The translations under genes and the position numbers were made by a program. From positions 496,001 to 560,000 of the forward strand of contig NZ_JAPELX010000001.1 in assembly GCF_026343335.1 (NCBI RefSeq): DNA of 64,000 nucleotides. The letters run 5' to 3'. The stretch comes from Streptomyces sp. NBC_00078. Its GTDB lineage: Bacteria; Actinomycetota; Actinomycetes; Streptomycetales; Streptomycetaceae. The notes beneath the pieces are model-generated. The model was given only the letters and a program-made list of their open reading frames with translations, did no database searches and was not told where the DNA came from. Positions 16,763 to 25,434 of the stretch are shown piece by piece; positions within the stretch are counted from its first letter, which is position 1, and each line of letters begins with the position of its first letter.

Positions 16763-17551
16763 GTGGTGACGGTGCTGCGGGACACGTTCAACGAGGCTGC
16801 CGAACTGTACGACCGGGCTCGGCCGCGGTATCCCCGCGCCCTGGTCGACGAGCTGGCCCGTGCGGCCGGGCTGGGCCCGGACAGCCGGGTCCTGGAGATC
16901 GGCCCGGGTACCGGCCAGCTCACCGTCTCGCTGGCGGAGTCCGGCTGCCGTGTCATCGCGGTGGAACTGGGTGACGCGATGGCGGAAGTGGCCCGGCAGC
17001 GGCTGAGCGCCTTCCCGCGCGTGGAGGTGCGGGTGGCGGCGTTCGAGGACTGGGAGCTGCCGGAAGAGCCCTTCGACCTGGTGGTGTGCGCGACGGCCTT
17101 CCACTGGCTCGACCCGGCGGTACGGGTGGTCAAGGCGGCCGGGGCGCTGCGTCCCGGCGGGTGTCTCGCCCTCGTCGTCACCGACCACGTGGCCGGCGGC
17201 ACCACGGAGTTCTTCGCGCAGGCGCAGCGCTGTTACGAGCGCTGGGATCCGGCCACACCTCCCGGGCTGCGCCTGCAGCCGGCCTCCGAAATCCCCACGG
17301 ACTGCGGGGAACTGGAGAGCTCCCCGCACTTCGAGCAGGTCGTGGCGACCCGCCACACCCGGGACATCACCTACACGACCGACCAGTACATCGACGTCCT
17401 GCTCACCTACTCGGGCCACCGTGCGCTGGAGGAGACGGCACGGCAGAATCTGTTGACGTGTCTGCGCCGGCTGATCGAGACGCGGCACGGCGGAACCGTC
17501 ACCAAGCGCTACCTCCACGACCTGATCGTGGCCACCCGCGTCGGAGAGTGA
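16763..17551 (+). CDS. Class I SAM-dependent methyltransferase
   Basis: The Rossmann methyltransferase motifs are clear: motif I RVLEIGPGTGQLT (about residue 40), acidic end of strand 2 VIAVELG, FDLVVCATAFHWLDP (motif IV region) and LRPGGCLALVV. Such proteins of about 260 aa methylate small molecules; substrate unknown. The GTG at 16763 is preceded by GGAGGCGAAGG; an in-frame ATG at 16712 is the alternative start. It lies divergent from the popR-like gene and upstream of the sigma factor. Confidence 0.85.
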   Translation: MVTVLRDTFNEAAELYDRARPRYPRALVDELARAAGLGPDSRVLEIGPGTGQLTVSLAESGCRVIAVELGDAMAEVARQRLSAFPRVEVRVAAFEDWELPEEPFDLVVCATAFHWLDPAVRVVKAAGALRPGGCLALVVTDHVAGGTTEFFAQAQRCYERWDPATPPGLRLQPASEIPTDCGELESSPHFEQVVATRHTRDITYTTDQYIDVLLTYSGHRALEETARQNLLTCLRRLIETRHGGTVTKRYLHDLIVATRVGE

Positions 17552-17564
17552 CACCAACAGGCAT

Positions 17565-17589
17565 GCATGCACCGGCGCAGGCCGGGTAC
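17565..17589 (+). promoter_or_regulatory. Candidate SigB-type promoter upstream of the sigma factor
   Basis: GCAT (17565-17568), 15 nt, GGGTAC (17584-17589) matches the S. coelicolor SigB-type consensus GNNT-N14-16-GGGTAC/T (from memory). It lies 68 bp before the sigma gene's ATG, consistent with autoregulation by this sigma family. Confidence 0.5.
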
Positions 17590-17656
17590 CCGCATCACGA
17601 AGGACTCGCCGCAGACAGTACTGACGTCGCACCGTGACTTTCGTGGGAGAGGGAAA

Positions 17657-18544
17657 ATGGACACCGCCGTGGAACGGTCGGAGGCAAAGGTTGTCGAGAA
17701 GGCCGCCGAAACCTGCACGAGTGATGGACCACTGCCGGGGATCGCACAGCCACGCTCGGTGGCTCCGCGTGACGCACGGGAACTGTCCCGCCAGTTCTTC
17801 CAGCGCCTCTCGGAACTCGAGGAGGGCACGCACGAATACCAGTACGCGCGCAACACGCTCATCGAGATGAACATCTCGCTGGTGCGGTTCGCCGCCGGAC
17901 GGTTCCGGGGGCGCGGCGACGACATGGAGGACCTCGTCCAGACGGGGATGATCGGTCTGATCAAGGCGATCGACCGCTTCGAACTGTCCCGCGAGGTCGA
18001 GTTCACCTCGTTCGCCCTGCCGTACATCGTCGGCGAGATCAAGCGTTTCTTCCGCGACACCACCTGGGCGGTGCACGTGCCGCGCCGGCTGCAGGAGCTG
18101 CGGGTGGAGCTGGCCAAGGCGCGCGAGGAGCTGGCCAGCCGGCTGGACCGTGACCCCACGGTCCCCGAGCTCGCCACCTTGATGAACATCTCCGAGCAAG
18201 AGGTGATCGAGGCGCAGATAGCCTCCAACGGCTACAACTCCTCGTCGCTGGACGCCGCACTCACCGGCGACGGTCCGGAGGGCGGTGAGGCGGTGCTCGC
18301 CGACTTCATCGGTGTGGAGGAGAACGGGCTGCGGCTCGTCGAGGACTTCCAGTCGCTCGCCCCGCTCATGGCGGAACTCGGTGAACGCGACCGGCAGATC
18401 ATCCACATGCGGTTCGTGGAGGAGGCCACGCAGGCGGAGATCGGTGAACGGCTCGGCTGCTCGCAGATGCATGTGTCGCGCCTGATCAAGCGGATCATCG
18501 CGCGACTGCGCGAGGGGATGCTGGGCGAACTCGACTACGCGTAA
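17657..18544 (+). CDS. SigB/SigF-family stress sigma factor
   Basis: ATG at 17657 with GGGAGAGGG upstream; 295 aa. Region 2 shows NISLVRFAAGRFRGRGDDMEDLVQTG..GLIKAIDRFE with the core-binding and -10 recognition helices; region 3 has the WAVHVPRRLQELRVEL segment; region 4 ends with ATQAEIGERLGCSQMHVSRLIKRII. This is the streptomycete SigB/F/H/N group used in stress response and development, normally held by anti-sigma kinases. The convergent HATPase gene is a natural candidate partner. A SigB-type promoter motif precedes it. Confidence 0.92.
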   Translation: MDTAVERSEAKVVEKAAETCTSDGPLPGIAQPRSVAPRDARELSRQFFQRLSELEEGTHEYQYARNTLIEMNISLVRFAAGRFRGRGDDMEDLVQTGMIGLIKAIDRFELSREVEFTSFALPYIVGEIKRFFRDTTWAVHVPRRLQELRVELAKAREELASRLDRDPTVPELATLMNISEQEVIEAQIASNGYNSSSLDAALTGDGPEGGEAVLADFIGVEENGLRLVEDFQSLAPLMAELGERDRQIIHMRFVEEATQAEIGERLGCSQMHVSRLIKRIIARLREGMLGELDYA

Positions 18545-18564
18545 GTGACCGGCACAATCGTCTC

Positions 18565-18603
18565 ATGACCGCCGAAGTCGTCACAGGCGACTTCGGCGGT
18601 CAT
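18565..18603. terminator. Perfect 16-bp bidirectional hairpin
   Basis: ATGACCGCCGAAGTCG (18565-18580), loop TCACAGG, CGACTTCGGCGGTCAT (18588-18603). It separates the sigma gene from the convergent HATPase gene, and the latter's TGA stop (18600-18602) lies inside the stem. Confidence 0.75.
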
Positions 18604-19055
18604 TCGCCGTTCAGGGCCACCACGGCGCACACCCGCTTGCCGACCGGCACCCGCTCCACGGTCACCCTTTTCGCCAGGACGTGGACGATCTCCAGACCGT
18701 GCCGGCCGACGCGCTCGGGGTCCCGCGGGAAGCGGCGCGGCAGGGCTGCGCTGCTGTCGTAGACGCACACCGTCACCGAGACGTCCGTGCCTTCGAGTTC
18801 CAGGATGTACGGACCGTTGCTGTGCCGGTCGGCGTTGGTGACCAGCTCGCTGACCACGAGCAGCACCTCCTCCTCGGCGCGGTCCGCGATCTTGGCGCAC
18901 CACTCGGTCCTGAGCTGGTCCACGAAATGCGCGGCCAAGGACCGTGCCTCGGCGATGGATCCCGGTTCGCCGGTGTAGTGCGCCGCCCGCCGTAGCGGTT
19001 CGACGGGCACGTCGAAACCAGTCGGTATCACTGCCCCGCCCACGTGCTCGATCAT
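18600..19055 (-). CDS. HATPase_c anti-sigma-factor-type serine kinase (RsbW-like)
   Basis: The 151-aa single-domain protein has the GHKL ATPase boxes: N box VVSELVTNADRHS, G1 region CVYDSSAALPRR and G2 region VGRHGLEIVHVLAKR. Such small kinases in Streptomyces bind or phosphorylate anti-sigma antagonists, or hold sigma factors directly. Start ATG 19055 (MIEHVGG). It converges on the SigB/F-type sigma gene, so a regulatory link is likely but not shown by sequence. Confidence 0.85.
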   Translation of the reverse strand: MIEHVGGAVIPTGFDVPVEPLRRAAHYTGEPGSIAEARSLAAHFVDQLRTEWCAKIADRAEEEVLLVVSELVTNADRHSNGPYILELEGTDVSVTVCVYDSSAALPRRFPRDPERVGRHGLEIVHVLAKRVTVERVPVGKRVCAVVALNGE

Positions 19056-19200
19056 GCATGTCTCTCTCGGAAGCCGGCCTGGCCGGACGCTGCTGCATCT
19101 GTGCTCGTACCCCGAGCCGCGCCCGGCAGTCCCCCTTGCGGGCCGATCTGTCCGCTTCGGCGCACAGCGCCGGTGATGTGCAGGTCGGCTTCGCAGCATT

Positions 19201-19458
19201 TTACGCGCCGGCGGCCTGGTTCGGCGGCGTCTGGGCGATCGTCGTACCGGAGCCGAGGGGTGCCTCGGACGACGAGGCCGGAGGCGACTCGGGCTCGCTC
19301 GCCCCGGGCTCGGTGCAGGGCGGCTCGGAGCTCGGCGAGGAGGAGGACGGGGCGGTGGACGTCGGCGGGCAGGTGGTGGGGGTGCCCTGGGGGTCGTAGA
19401 TCACGAAGAGCCTGGCGGCCCGTCCCTGTCCACGCCGCTTTCCTACCTGAAGAACCAT
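19201..19458 (-). CDS. Small Ser/Pro/Thr-rich hypothetical protein
   Basis: An 85-aa frame from ATG 19458: a basic N-terminus (VGKRRGQGRAARLFVIYD) followed by a low-complexity tail (TSTAPSSSSPSSEPP, SPPASSSEAP) with two Cys. Third codon positions are almost all G/C from residue 14 on, which supports coding, but the first dozen codons are atypical and there is no clear ribosome site. No family recognised. It is divergent from the streptophobe-type gene. Could be the tail of a decayed gene. Confidence 0.45.
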   Translation of the reverse strand: MVLQVGKRRGQGRAARLFVIYDPQGTPTTCPPTSTAPSSSSPSSEPPCTEPGASEPESPPASSSEAPLGSGTTIAQTPPNQAAGA

Positions 19459-19547
19459 CGTGTGCCCCGGTTTCGTGCCGCCCGCGAGCCGACGCGGACG
19501 GCCCTCCCGGCGGGCGGGGCGTGCGGGCGCTGCCTAGCGTGGCGAGA

Positions 19548-20822
19548 GTGAGCCCGCGAACCCCCTCCGCCTCCGTCGCCGCCCGCCACGGCTGGGTGCA
19601 GGCCCTCGCAGCCGTACTGGCCGCGCTGATCGCCATGGGGGCGGTCGCCGCCCTGGGACTGTGGGCGGCGGGAGCGGGCGACCTCCCGGACGGCGCGTTC
19701 CCCAGGGTCGTCGCGGCGACCGTCGTCACGGCCGTCGGCGGCACGATCGAACTCTCCGGGAACGCCGGCGCACTCGCCGAGTCGGCGGCCGGACTGACCG
19801 TGATCCCACTGTCGGTCACGCTGACCGGGGCCCTCGTCCTCGCGGCGGCGTTCCTGCGTCCGCTGCGCCACCGGGCGGTCGCCGGCGCCCCGGAGCTGGC
19901 GGGCTGGGCCGCCAGGATCGCCGCCCTGTGGCTGCTCGCGCTGCTCGGCCTGGCCTTCGGCGCCCGGCAGACCTTCTCGCTCTCCCTCGGCGAGGGGACC
20001 ATCAGCGATCTCGGCGACCTGTTCGGCGTGTCCCCGAAAGTCGGCTTCCGTACGGACGTGCCGCTGACTCTGGTCTTCGGCCTGCTGTGGCCGGCCGGTG
20101 TGCTGCTGCTGGCCCTGCTGGTCTCGCGCGGGGCACCGCTGCCGGGCCGTCTGCTGCGCTTCCAGGAGTCGGTGCGGCCGGCCGCGTACGCCATGGTCGT
20201 CCTGCTGCTCGCGTTCGTCGCCCTGGGCGTCCTCATCGCGCTGGTCGTCGCGGTGACCCGTGGCCACCCCGCCGAGACCCTCGCTGTCATCCTGCTGGGC
20301 ATGCCGAACCTGACCTGGCCGGTGCTCACGCTCGGGCTCGGCGCCACCTGGACCGGGCGGGTGCAGGGGCCGTTCGGGCTGCCCATGCCGCATGTGCTCG
20401 ACGAGGTGCTGCGCACCAAGGACGTCTCCACGCTCAACCTTCGTACGCTCGCCGAGCACGACGGCCGGGTGTGGTGGCTCCTGGCCGTCGACGCGGTGCT
20501 GCTGCTGGCCGCCGCGTTCGTGATGGCTGCCCGCTCCCCGGCCCGGACGAAGGCCTGGCAGCACGCCCTGCGCATGGCCGTCGCCCTCACGCTGACGGTG
20601 CTCATGATCTGCCTGGTGGGCCGGATCTCCGCGCACTACGGGCTGTCCGTCCTCGGCATCGGGGACCTGGGCGGAGATCTGGGGGACCTGTCTCTGAAGC
20701 CGAAGGTGTGGACCGCGCTGGGTTTCGCCGTGCTGTGGGGGCTGGTGACCGGCTTCCTCGGTGCGCTGCTGGCAAGGCAGGTGCGGCGGCGGGGCGCGAC
20801 CGAGCAGGAGTGGGAAGCGTGA
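19548..20822 (+). CDS. Streptophobe family multi-pass membrane protein
   Basis: GTG at 19548 (VSPRTPSASVAARHGWVQ); 424 aa. About ten to twelve hydrophobic spans, with the family features: AAVLAALIAMGAVAALGLW near the start, GGTIELSGNAGALAES, a FGARQTFSLSLGEGTISDLG extracellular-type loop, and LGIGDLGGDLGDLSLKP near the end. These actinobacterial integral membrane proteins have no known reaction. Upstream of, and convergent with, the FHA-ABC exporter region, with which related genes are often found. Confidence 0.88.
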   Translation: MSPRTPSASVAARHGWVQALAAVLAALIAMGAVAALGLWAAGAGDLPDGAFPRVVAATVVTAVGGTIELSGNAGALAESAAGLTVIPLSVTLTGALVLAAAFLRPLRHRAVAGAPELAGWAARIAALWLLALLGLAFGARQTFSLSLGEGTISDLGDLFGVSPKVGFRTDVPLTLVFGLLWPAGVLLLALLVSRGAPLPGRLLRFQESVRPAAYAMVVLLLAFVALGVLIALVVAVTRGHPAETLAVILLGMPNLTWPVLTLGLGATWTGRVQGPFGLPMPHVLDEVLRTKDVSTLNLRTLAEHDGRVWWLLAVDAVLLLAAAFVMAARSPARTKAWQHALRMAVALTLTVLMICLVGRISAHYGLSVLGIGDLGGDLGDLSLKPKVWTALGFAVLWGLVTGFLGALLARQVRRRGATEQEWEA

Positions 20823-20849
20823 TGCCGTCCATGGAGTGGAGCGACACCC

Positions 20850-20891
20850 GGCACGCTCCTCCACGGCCTCCAGGGCATGGGAGGTGCCGGG
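20850..20891. repeat. Short repeat shared with the 40.6-40.7 kb element
   Basis: GGCACGCTCC ... CCTCCAGGGCATGGGAGG ... TGCC is about 80% identical, in opposite orientation, to the insert at about 40649-40699 (there GGAGGCACTTCCCACGCCC ... GGAGCGTGCC). A dispersed streptomycete repeat; no gene in it. Confidence 0.45.
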
Positions 20892-21034
20892 GCCTGGCTG
20901 CGGCTCGGGAAGACCGGTTCCGCCCAGTACGGTGGCGGTTCCGGCCGCCCCTCCCCCGCACCGACCACCCGTAGGTCGCCCTCCGTCGGCGGATGGCCTG
21001 GCGCCCGGCGCGCCCGTCACGGCATGCGCAGGGC

Positions 21035-21366
21035 GGCGACGAATGCGAGGCGAAGTCGTGGCGGTAGTCCGGGCTCTTGGCCAGGGCCTGGGTGAACACG
21101 GCGTCGGCCCGAGGAGCGAGTTCGGGGCGGGACTCCGTCAGCCGGGCGGGCGGGTGCTGCGGTACGGCGACCAGGAAGCGGCCGTCGCCCCACGCGGACC
21201 AGCCGTCGGCGCGCACGACGTGCCCCGGTCTCCGCGCCGCTCGACGAGCTGGACCGGGAGGAGCGGGTCGAGGGGTACGGCGGGCCGCGCCGGATCGGGG
21301 GCCTCCCAGGCGGGCATGCCGTGCTGGGGGACGACGGAGGTGGGCCGGTGGCAGCCGGGGGTGGCC
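21035..21366 (-). pseudogene. Broken SH3-like small protein gene downstream of the ABC exporter
   Basis: After the exporter's stop, GGAG (21372-21375) is followed at the right spacing by ACG GCC ACC, where an ATG would be expected. That frame reads CHRPTSVVPQHGMPAWEAPD and LDPLLPVQLVERRGDRG, then at about 21212 one base is missing and the text continues in the next frame as HVVRADGWSAWGDGRFLVAVP. The pattern (Cys/Pro start, 'W..PDP..P..PLDPLLPVQL', 'ADGWSAW') is that of a bacterial SH3-like small protein. Lost start plus frameshift indicate a pseudogene; the C-terminal limit (about 21035) is uncertain. Confidence 0.6.
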
Positions 21367-21376
21367 GTCGCGGCTC

Positions 21377-23725
21377 CTACTTCCGCATCACGGCGGGCTC
21401 GTGCCGACGCAGCAGCCGGGACACCGCGAAGCCGAAGACCGCCGAGAGCACCACCAGCATGGCGATGTTCAGCAGCCACACCCCGGCCGAATGCCTGAAC
21501 AGCGGATCGCCGGTCAGGTCGCCGGGCAGGATCCGCGCCAGCCCGACCGTGCCTGCCATCGCGCCGAGCGCCCACCGCGAGGGCACCAGCCAGGACAGCT
21601 GCTCCAGACCCGGAACGCCGTCGAGCTTCAACAGGGCGCCGCAGAGGACGACTTGGACGATGGCCAGCAGCACCAGCAGCGGCATCGTCACCTCCTCCTT
21701 GCGCACCAGCGCGGACACCAGCAGGCCGAGCATCATCGCGGTGAACGCCAGCAGGGCGACCGCGACGGTGATTTCGACAAGGGGCGGCATCAACACGCCT
21801 TCGCCACCGGGCGCGTTGAGGTTGACGCCGAGGAGGGCCACCAGGCTCAGCACCACGGCCTGCAGCACGGTGATCGTGCCCAGCACGACGACCTTCGACA
21901 TCAGGTACGCCGATCTGGACAGGCCGACGGCCCGCTCGCGCTGGTAGATGGTTCGTTCCTTGACGAGTTCGCGTACGGCGTTCGCCGCGCCGGTGAGGAC
22001 TCCGCCGACGCAGAGGATGAGCAGCGCGTTCATGGCCGTCGACTGCGTCAGTTTGCTGCCGGCCAGGGCGCGGGCCATGGCGCCCATCACGAAGGGCAGG
22101 GCGATCATGATGGCGAGGAAGGTGCGGTCTGCGCCGAGCGCGGCGGCGTAGCGGCGCACCAGGGTGCCGAGTTGGGCGCCCCGGCTGCGTGGCCGGGGCG
22201 GCGCGGTGATGACGACCGGGCCCGAGCGGGACACGCGGGGCTGTGCCGTCGCCTCGCTGACGTAGTGGCGGTGGAAGGGCGAGAAGCGGAAGTCGCCCGC
22301 CCAGTCCCGGTCGTGGTCCCGTTCGAAGGACTCGAAGGCCTCCGGCCACTGCTCGAAGCCGAAGAACGCGAGGGCGTCCTCGGGCAGGCCGTAGTAGGCG
22401 ATCCTGCCGCCGGGCGCGAGTACGAGGAGCCGGTCGCAGACGTCGAGGCTCAGCACGCTGTGGGTGACGACGATGACGGTCCGGCCGTCGTCGGCGAGGC
22501 CGCGCAGCATGTGCATCACCGAGCGGTCCATGCCGGGGTCCAGCCCCGAGGTCGGCTCGTCGAGGAAGAGCAGCGACGGCTTGGTCAGCAGCTCCAGGGC
22601 CACGCTGACCCGTTTGCGCTGCCCGCCGGACAGGCTGTGCACCGGTTGCCCGGCGCGTTGTTCCAGGCCCAGTTCGCGGATGACCTCGTCGACCCGGGCT
22701 CGGCGTTCGGCCTTGGCGGTGTCCTGCGGGAAGCGCAGCTCGGCGGCGTAGGACAGGGCGCTGCGGACGGTCAGCTGGGCGTGCAGGATGTCGTCCTGCG
22801 GGACCAGGCCGATGCGCTGGCGCAGTTCGGCGTAGTCGCGGTAGAGGTCACGGCCGTCGTAGAGGACGGTGCCGTGGTCGGCGGGCCGCTGGCCGGTCAG
22901 GGCGTTCAGGAGCGTGGACTTGCCGGCGCCGCTCGGGCCCACGACGGCGAGCAGGCACTTCCGCCCCACCGGGAAGGACACGTGGTCGAGGAGGGTCCTG
23001 CGGCCGCGGTCGACGGCGACCGTGAGGTCCTGGACGTCCAGGGAGACCTCGCCGGTGTCGACGTACTCCTGGAGCTGGTCGCCGACCAGGCTGAACGCCG
23101 AGTGGCCGATGCCGACGATGTCGCCGGGGCCGATCGGGGCGACGGTGACGGGCGAGCCGTTGAGGAACGTGCCGTTGTGGCTGCCCAGGTCGGCGATCTC
23201 GTACGCCCCCTTGGACCGGGCGCGCAGTTCGGCGTGCCGGCGTGAGACGACCAGGTCGTCGATGACCAGGTCGTTCTCGGGGGCGCGGCCGATGCGGACG
23301 GTGCGCGCGGGCAGCGGCCGTACGCTGGTGGGCCGCCGGAAAGTGCCGGTCACGCCCGGCATCGACACCGCGGCAGCCGCCGTGGGGTGCTCGGGGACCG
23401 GCGCCGAAGCGCGGGTCAGGACGGCGCGCGGGCCGTCGGACGGGTTGCCGAAGTGGATCACACTGCCGGGACCGACGCCCCACGCGCGGACGCGGCGGCC
23501 GTCGGCGAAGGTGCCGTTGGTGCTGTTGTCGTCCTCGAGGGTCCAGTGATCGGCGTCCGGGCGCAGCACCGCGTGGTGCCACGAGACCCTCGCATCGTCG
23601 ATGACGATGTCGCTCAACGGGTCGCGTCCGACGTGGTAGTCGCGGCCCGGACTCATCACCGTGGAGCCCGCCTCGGTCTCCACGACGAGTTCGGGCGCGG
23701 ACGGTGCGACCGGCCGCTCTGTCAT
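21377..23725 (-). CDS. ABC exporter with two N-terminal FHA domains (Rv1747-like)
   Basis: 782 aa in one chain. FHA1 (residues about 15-100: YHVGRDPLSDIVIDD, SWHH, NSTNG) and FHA2 (about 125-215: VRIGRAPENDLVIDD, SRRH, SHNGT) both keep the phosphothreonine-binding Arg/Ser/His/Asn residues. The ATPase (230-450) has Walker A GPSGAGKST (263-271), signature LSGGQRKR (365-372) and Walker B LLFLDEP (385-391); a C-terminal ABCG-like membrane domain has six spans. As in mycobacterial Rv1747, transport is probably controlled by Ser/Thr kinase phosphorylation. Half transporter, so a dimer is expected. Confidence 0.92.
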   Translation of the reverse strand: MTERPVAPSAPELVVETEAGSTVMSPGRDYHVGRDPLSDIVIDDARVSWHHAVLRPDADHWTLEDDNSTNGTFADGRRVRAWGVGPGSVIHFGNPSDGPRAVLTRASAPVPEHPTAAAAVSMPGVTGTFRRPTSVRPLPARTVRIGRAPENDLVIDDLVVSRRHAELRARSKGAYEIADLGSHNGTFLNGSPVTVAPIGPGDIVGIGHSAFSLVGDQLQEYVDTGEVSLDVQDLTVAVDRGRRTLLDHVSFPVGRKCLLAVVGPSGAGKSTLLNALTGQRPADHGTVLYDGRDLYRDYAELRQRIGLVPQDDILHAQLTVRSALSYAAELRFPQDTAKAERRARVDEVIRELGLEQRAGQPVHSLSGGQRKRVSVALELLTKPSLLFLDEPTSGLDPGMDRSVMHMLRGLADDGRTVIVVTHSVLSLDVCDRLLVLAPGGRIAYYGLPEDALAFFGFEQWPEAFESFERDHDRDWAGDFRFSPFHRHYVSEATAQPRVSRSGPVVITAPPRPRSRGAQLGTLVRRYAAALGADRTFLAIMIALPFVMGAMARALAGSKLTQSTAMNALLILCVGGVLTGAANAVRELVKERTIYQRERAVGLSRSAYLMSKVVVLGTITVLQAVVLSLVALLGVNLNAPGGEGVLMPPLVEITVAVALLAFTAMMLGLLVSALVRKEEVTMPLLVLLAIVQVVLCGALLKLDGVPGLEQLSWLVPSRWALGAMAGTVGLARILPGDLTGDPLFRHSAGVWLLNIAMLVVLSAVFGFAVSRLLRRHEPAVMRK

Positions 23726-23784
23726 GGACAGGATTCTACCGATTCGTCCGTATGTGCGCCTGATGCGGCAGGCGCAGCCATCGG

Positions 23785-24195
23785 TCAGCCGACGGGCAGG
23801 AAGAGCCCCGGGACGGTTCGCTGCATACGCAGGGCGTCGATGGACTCGGCGAGCAGCTCGTACTCGGTGGTGTCATCACTGGTCACCAGGCGCACCAGGC
23901 GTCCGGCGGCCAACTCGTATGCCACCAGCTCCTGTTGGGCGTCACTGGTGCACCACGTGCGCATTACGGTCGGCACGTCGGGCACAGTATGGGCGACCGG
24001 CACGAGCGAACTCGCCGGGAAGTGCTCCGCCTCCGGCTGCGGATCGAGGCGATCGGCGATCCAGTTCGCGCGATCGCGCAGCCACCACAGGGCGAGGGCG
24101 AGCGTCGGGGCCCGATACGTGCCTAAAGGCACCCCTATACGCTCGCCTCCGCAGACGCCGTACGCCGTGACGTGGCATAAGAACTCGTCGTGCAC
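23785..24195 (-). CDS. Conserved hypothetical protein, 136 aa
   Basis: GTG at 24195 is preceded at 4 nt by GGGGGAG; the frame could start upstream at 24237 but lacks a site there. The product begins VHDEFLCHVTAYGVCGGERIGVP, has LALALWWLRDRANWIADRLDP in the middle and ends LLAESIDALRMQRTVPGLFLPVG. Soluble, mixed alpha/beta, two Cys near the N-terminus. I do not recognise the family. Upstream lies an AT-richer 320-bp region with an inverted repeat. Confidence 0.7.
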   Translation of the reverse strand: MHDEFLCHVTAYGVCGGERIGVPLGTYRAPTLALALWWLRDRANWIADRLDPQPEAEHFPASSLVPVAHTVPDVPTVMRTWCTSDAQQELVAYELAAGRLVRLVTSDDTTEYELLAESIDALRMQRTVPGLFLPVG

Positions 24196-24293
24196 GTTCT
24201 CTCCCCCGCTGCTCGTTCGCCTCTCGGCTGTCCTCACTTTCGATGCGGCTCATGTGCTGTGCGTGACGGCGACTTCGCTCGCCGTGAAGTTCC

Positions 24294-24327
24294 ACAGTGT
24301 TGAGTATGTTCACTACTGAAACACTGT
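24294..24327. promoter_or_regulatory. Inverted repeat in AT-rich intergenic region
   Basis: ACAGTGTT (24294-24301) and AACACTGT (24320-24327), perfect 8-bp arms with an 18-nt AT-rich spacer. The gap 24196-24516 has no gene; this is its only clear structure, about 100 bp upstream of the 24195 minus-strand start. Candidate operator. Confidence 0.4.
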
Positions 24328-24516
24328 CACCATGACTTTCCGGCCAGTCTCCTGGCATATTCGCCAGGCCAGTTGGCCGAATTCCGGTGAGCGCCGCCAT
24401 TACCCGAGGAGTAATCGACGGTGCGCGGCGCCGCGGGCATGGTGGGCGTACCGATTCGCCGGAGCGCGAATCCGGGACCTGACCAGCAATGACCACCTCG
24501 ATGGAGGCTGATCGCC

Positions 24517-24903
24517 ATGCCCGCGAACACCAACCGTTACGAAAGCGCCGTCGCCCGTTACTTCGAGGCTTGGAACGCCGGCGAGCCCGAGGAGCTGGCC
24601 AAGGCGGTGGCCGCCGCCTGGACGCCGGACGGCAGTTACACCGACCCGCTCGCCGACGTCGGCGGGCACGAGGAGATCGCCGCCCTGATCGCGGCGGCGC
24701 ATGAGCAGTTCCCGGGGTTCGCCTTCCGGCAGACCGGCGCAGTGGACGGCCATCACGACACAGCGCGCTTCTCCTGGGAACTGGTCAGCGAGGCCGGAGG
24801 AGGCGCCGCGCCGGTCGCCGGCTTCGACGTGATCACGCTGGAGGCGGACGGCCGGATCCGGTCCGTGCTCGGTTTTCTGGACCGGGTGCCCGCCGGGGCC
24901 TGA
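24517..24903 (+). CDS. SnoaL-like / NTF2-fold protein
   Basis: ATG at 24517 after ATGGAGGC. The 128-aa protein matches the NTF2/SnoaL cone fold: [51 protein letters not shown] and the final [18 protein letters not shown]. Such proteins are small-molecule isomerases or binding proteins; no catalytic residue or substrate can be assigned here. The next gene (DUF1905) follows after 71 bp on the same strand. Confidence 0.85.
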   Translation: MPANTNRYESAVARYFEAWNAGEPEELAKAVAAAWTPDGSYTDPLADVGGHEEIAALIAAAHEQFPGFAFRQTGAVDGHHDTARFSWELVSEAGGGAAPVAGFDVITLEADGRIRSVLGFLDRVPAGA

Positions 24904-24974
24904 GTTCCGCGATGAGTTTCCCCGCTCGCGGCGGTCTGCAGAAGTACCAGGCCACCGCGAGCGAAGGAGCCACC

Positions 24975-25262
24975 ATGACCACGATCACCAAGCTGGACGA
25001 GGAGTTCACCGCCGTCCTGCGCAAGAGCGCGGAGGACCGCGGCTGGACCTATCTCGTCTGGCCGGGGAGCGCCGAGTTCTTCGGCACCCGGGGACTCGTC
25101 AAGGTCCGCGGCACGATCGACGGACACCCCTTCCGCAGCTCGTTCATGCCCCTGGGGGACGGCACGCACAAGCTGCCGGTGAAAGCCGACATCCGCAGGG
25201 CCATCGGGAAGGGCGAGGGCGACACGGTCACCGTGCGCCTGGAGGAACGGCTCAGCTCCTGA
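24975..25262 (+). CDS. DUF1905 domain protein
   Basis: ATG at 24975 with GAAGGAG upstream; 95 aa. The single domain has [24 protein letters not shown] (beta strands), [24 protein letters not shown] and a VRLEE end strand, matching DUF1905, a small beta-barrel-like domain often found alone or with YdeI. Function unknown. Confidence 0.85.
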   Translation: MTTITKLDEEFTAVLRKSAEDRGWTYLVWPGSAEFFGTRGLVKVRGTIDGHPFRSSFMPLGDGTHKLPVKADIRRAIGKGEGDTVTVRLEERLSS

Positions 25263-25434
25263 CGGCCGGCCCGGCTCCCGGCGGCGTCCCGACAGCGCCG
25301 GGTGTGCGGTGCCTACAGCCGCCGGCCGGTCTCGGCTGCGTCCACCGCGGTACGAGGACGCGCAGACGCCCGGCGTACTTCCCGCACCGCCGGTCCGGAG
25401 GCGGCTGCCCGCCTCCGGCAGATCAGCGAGCGCC

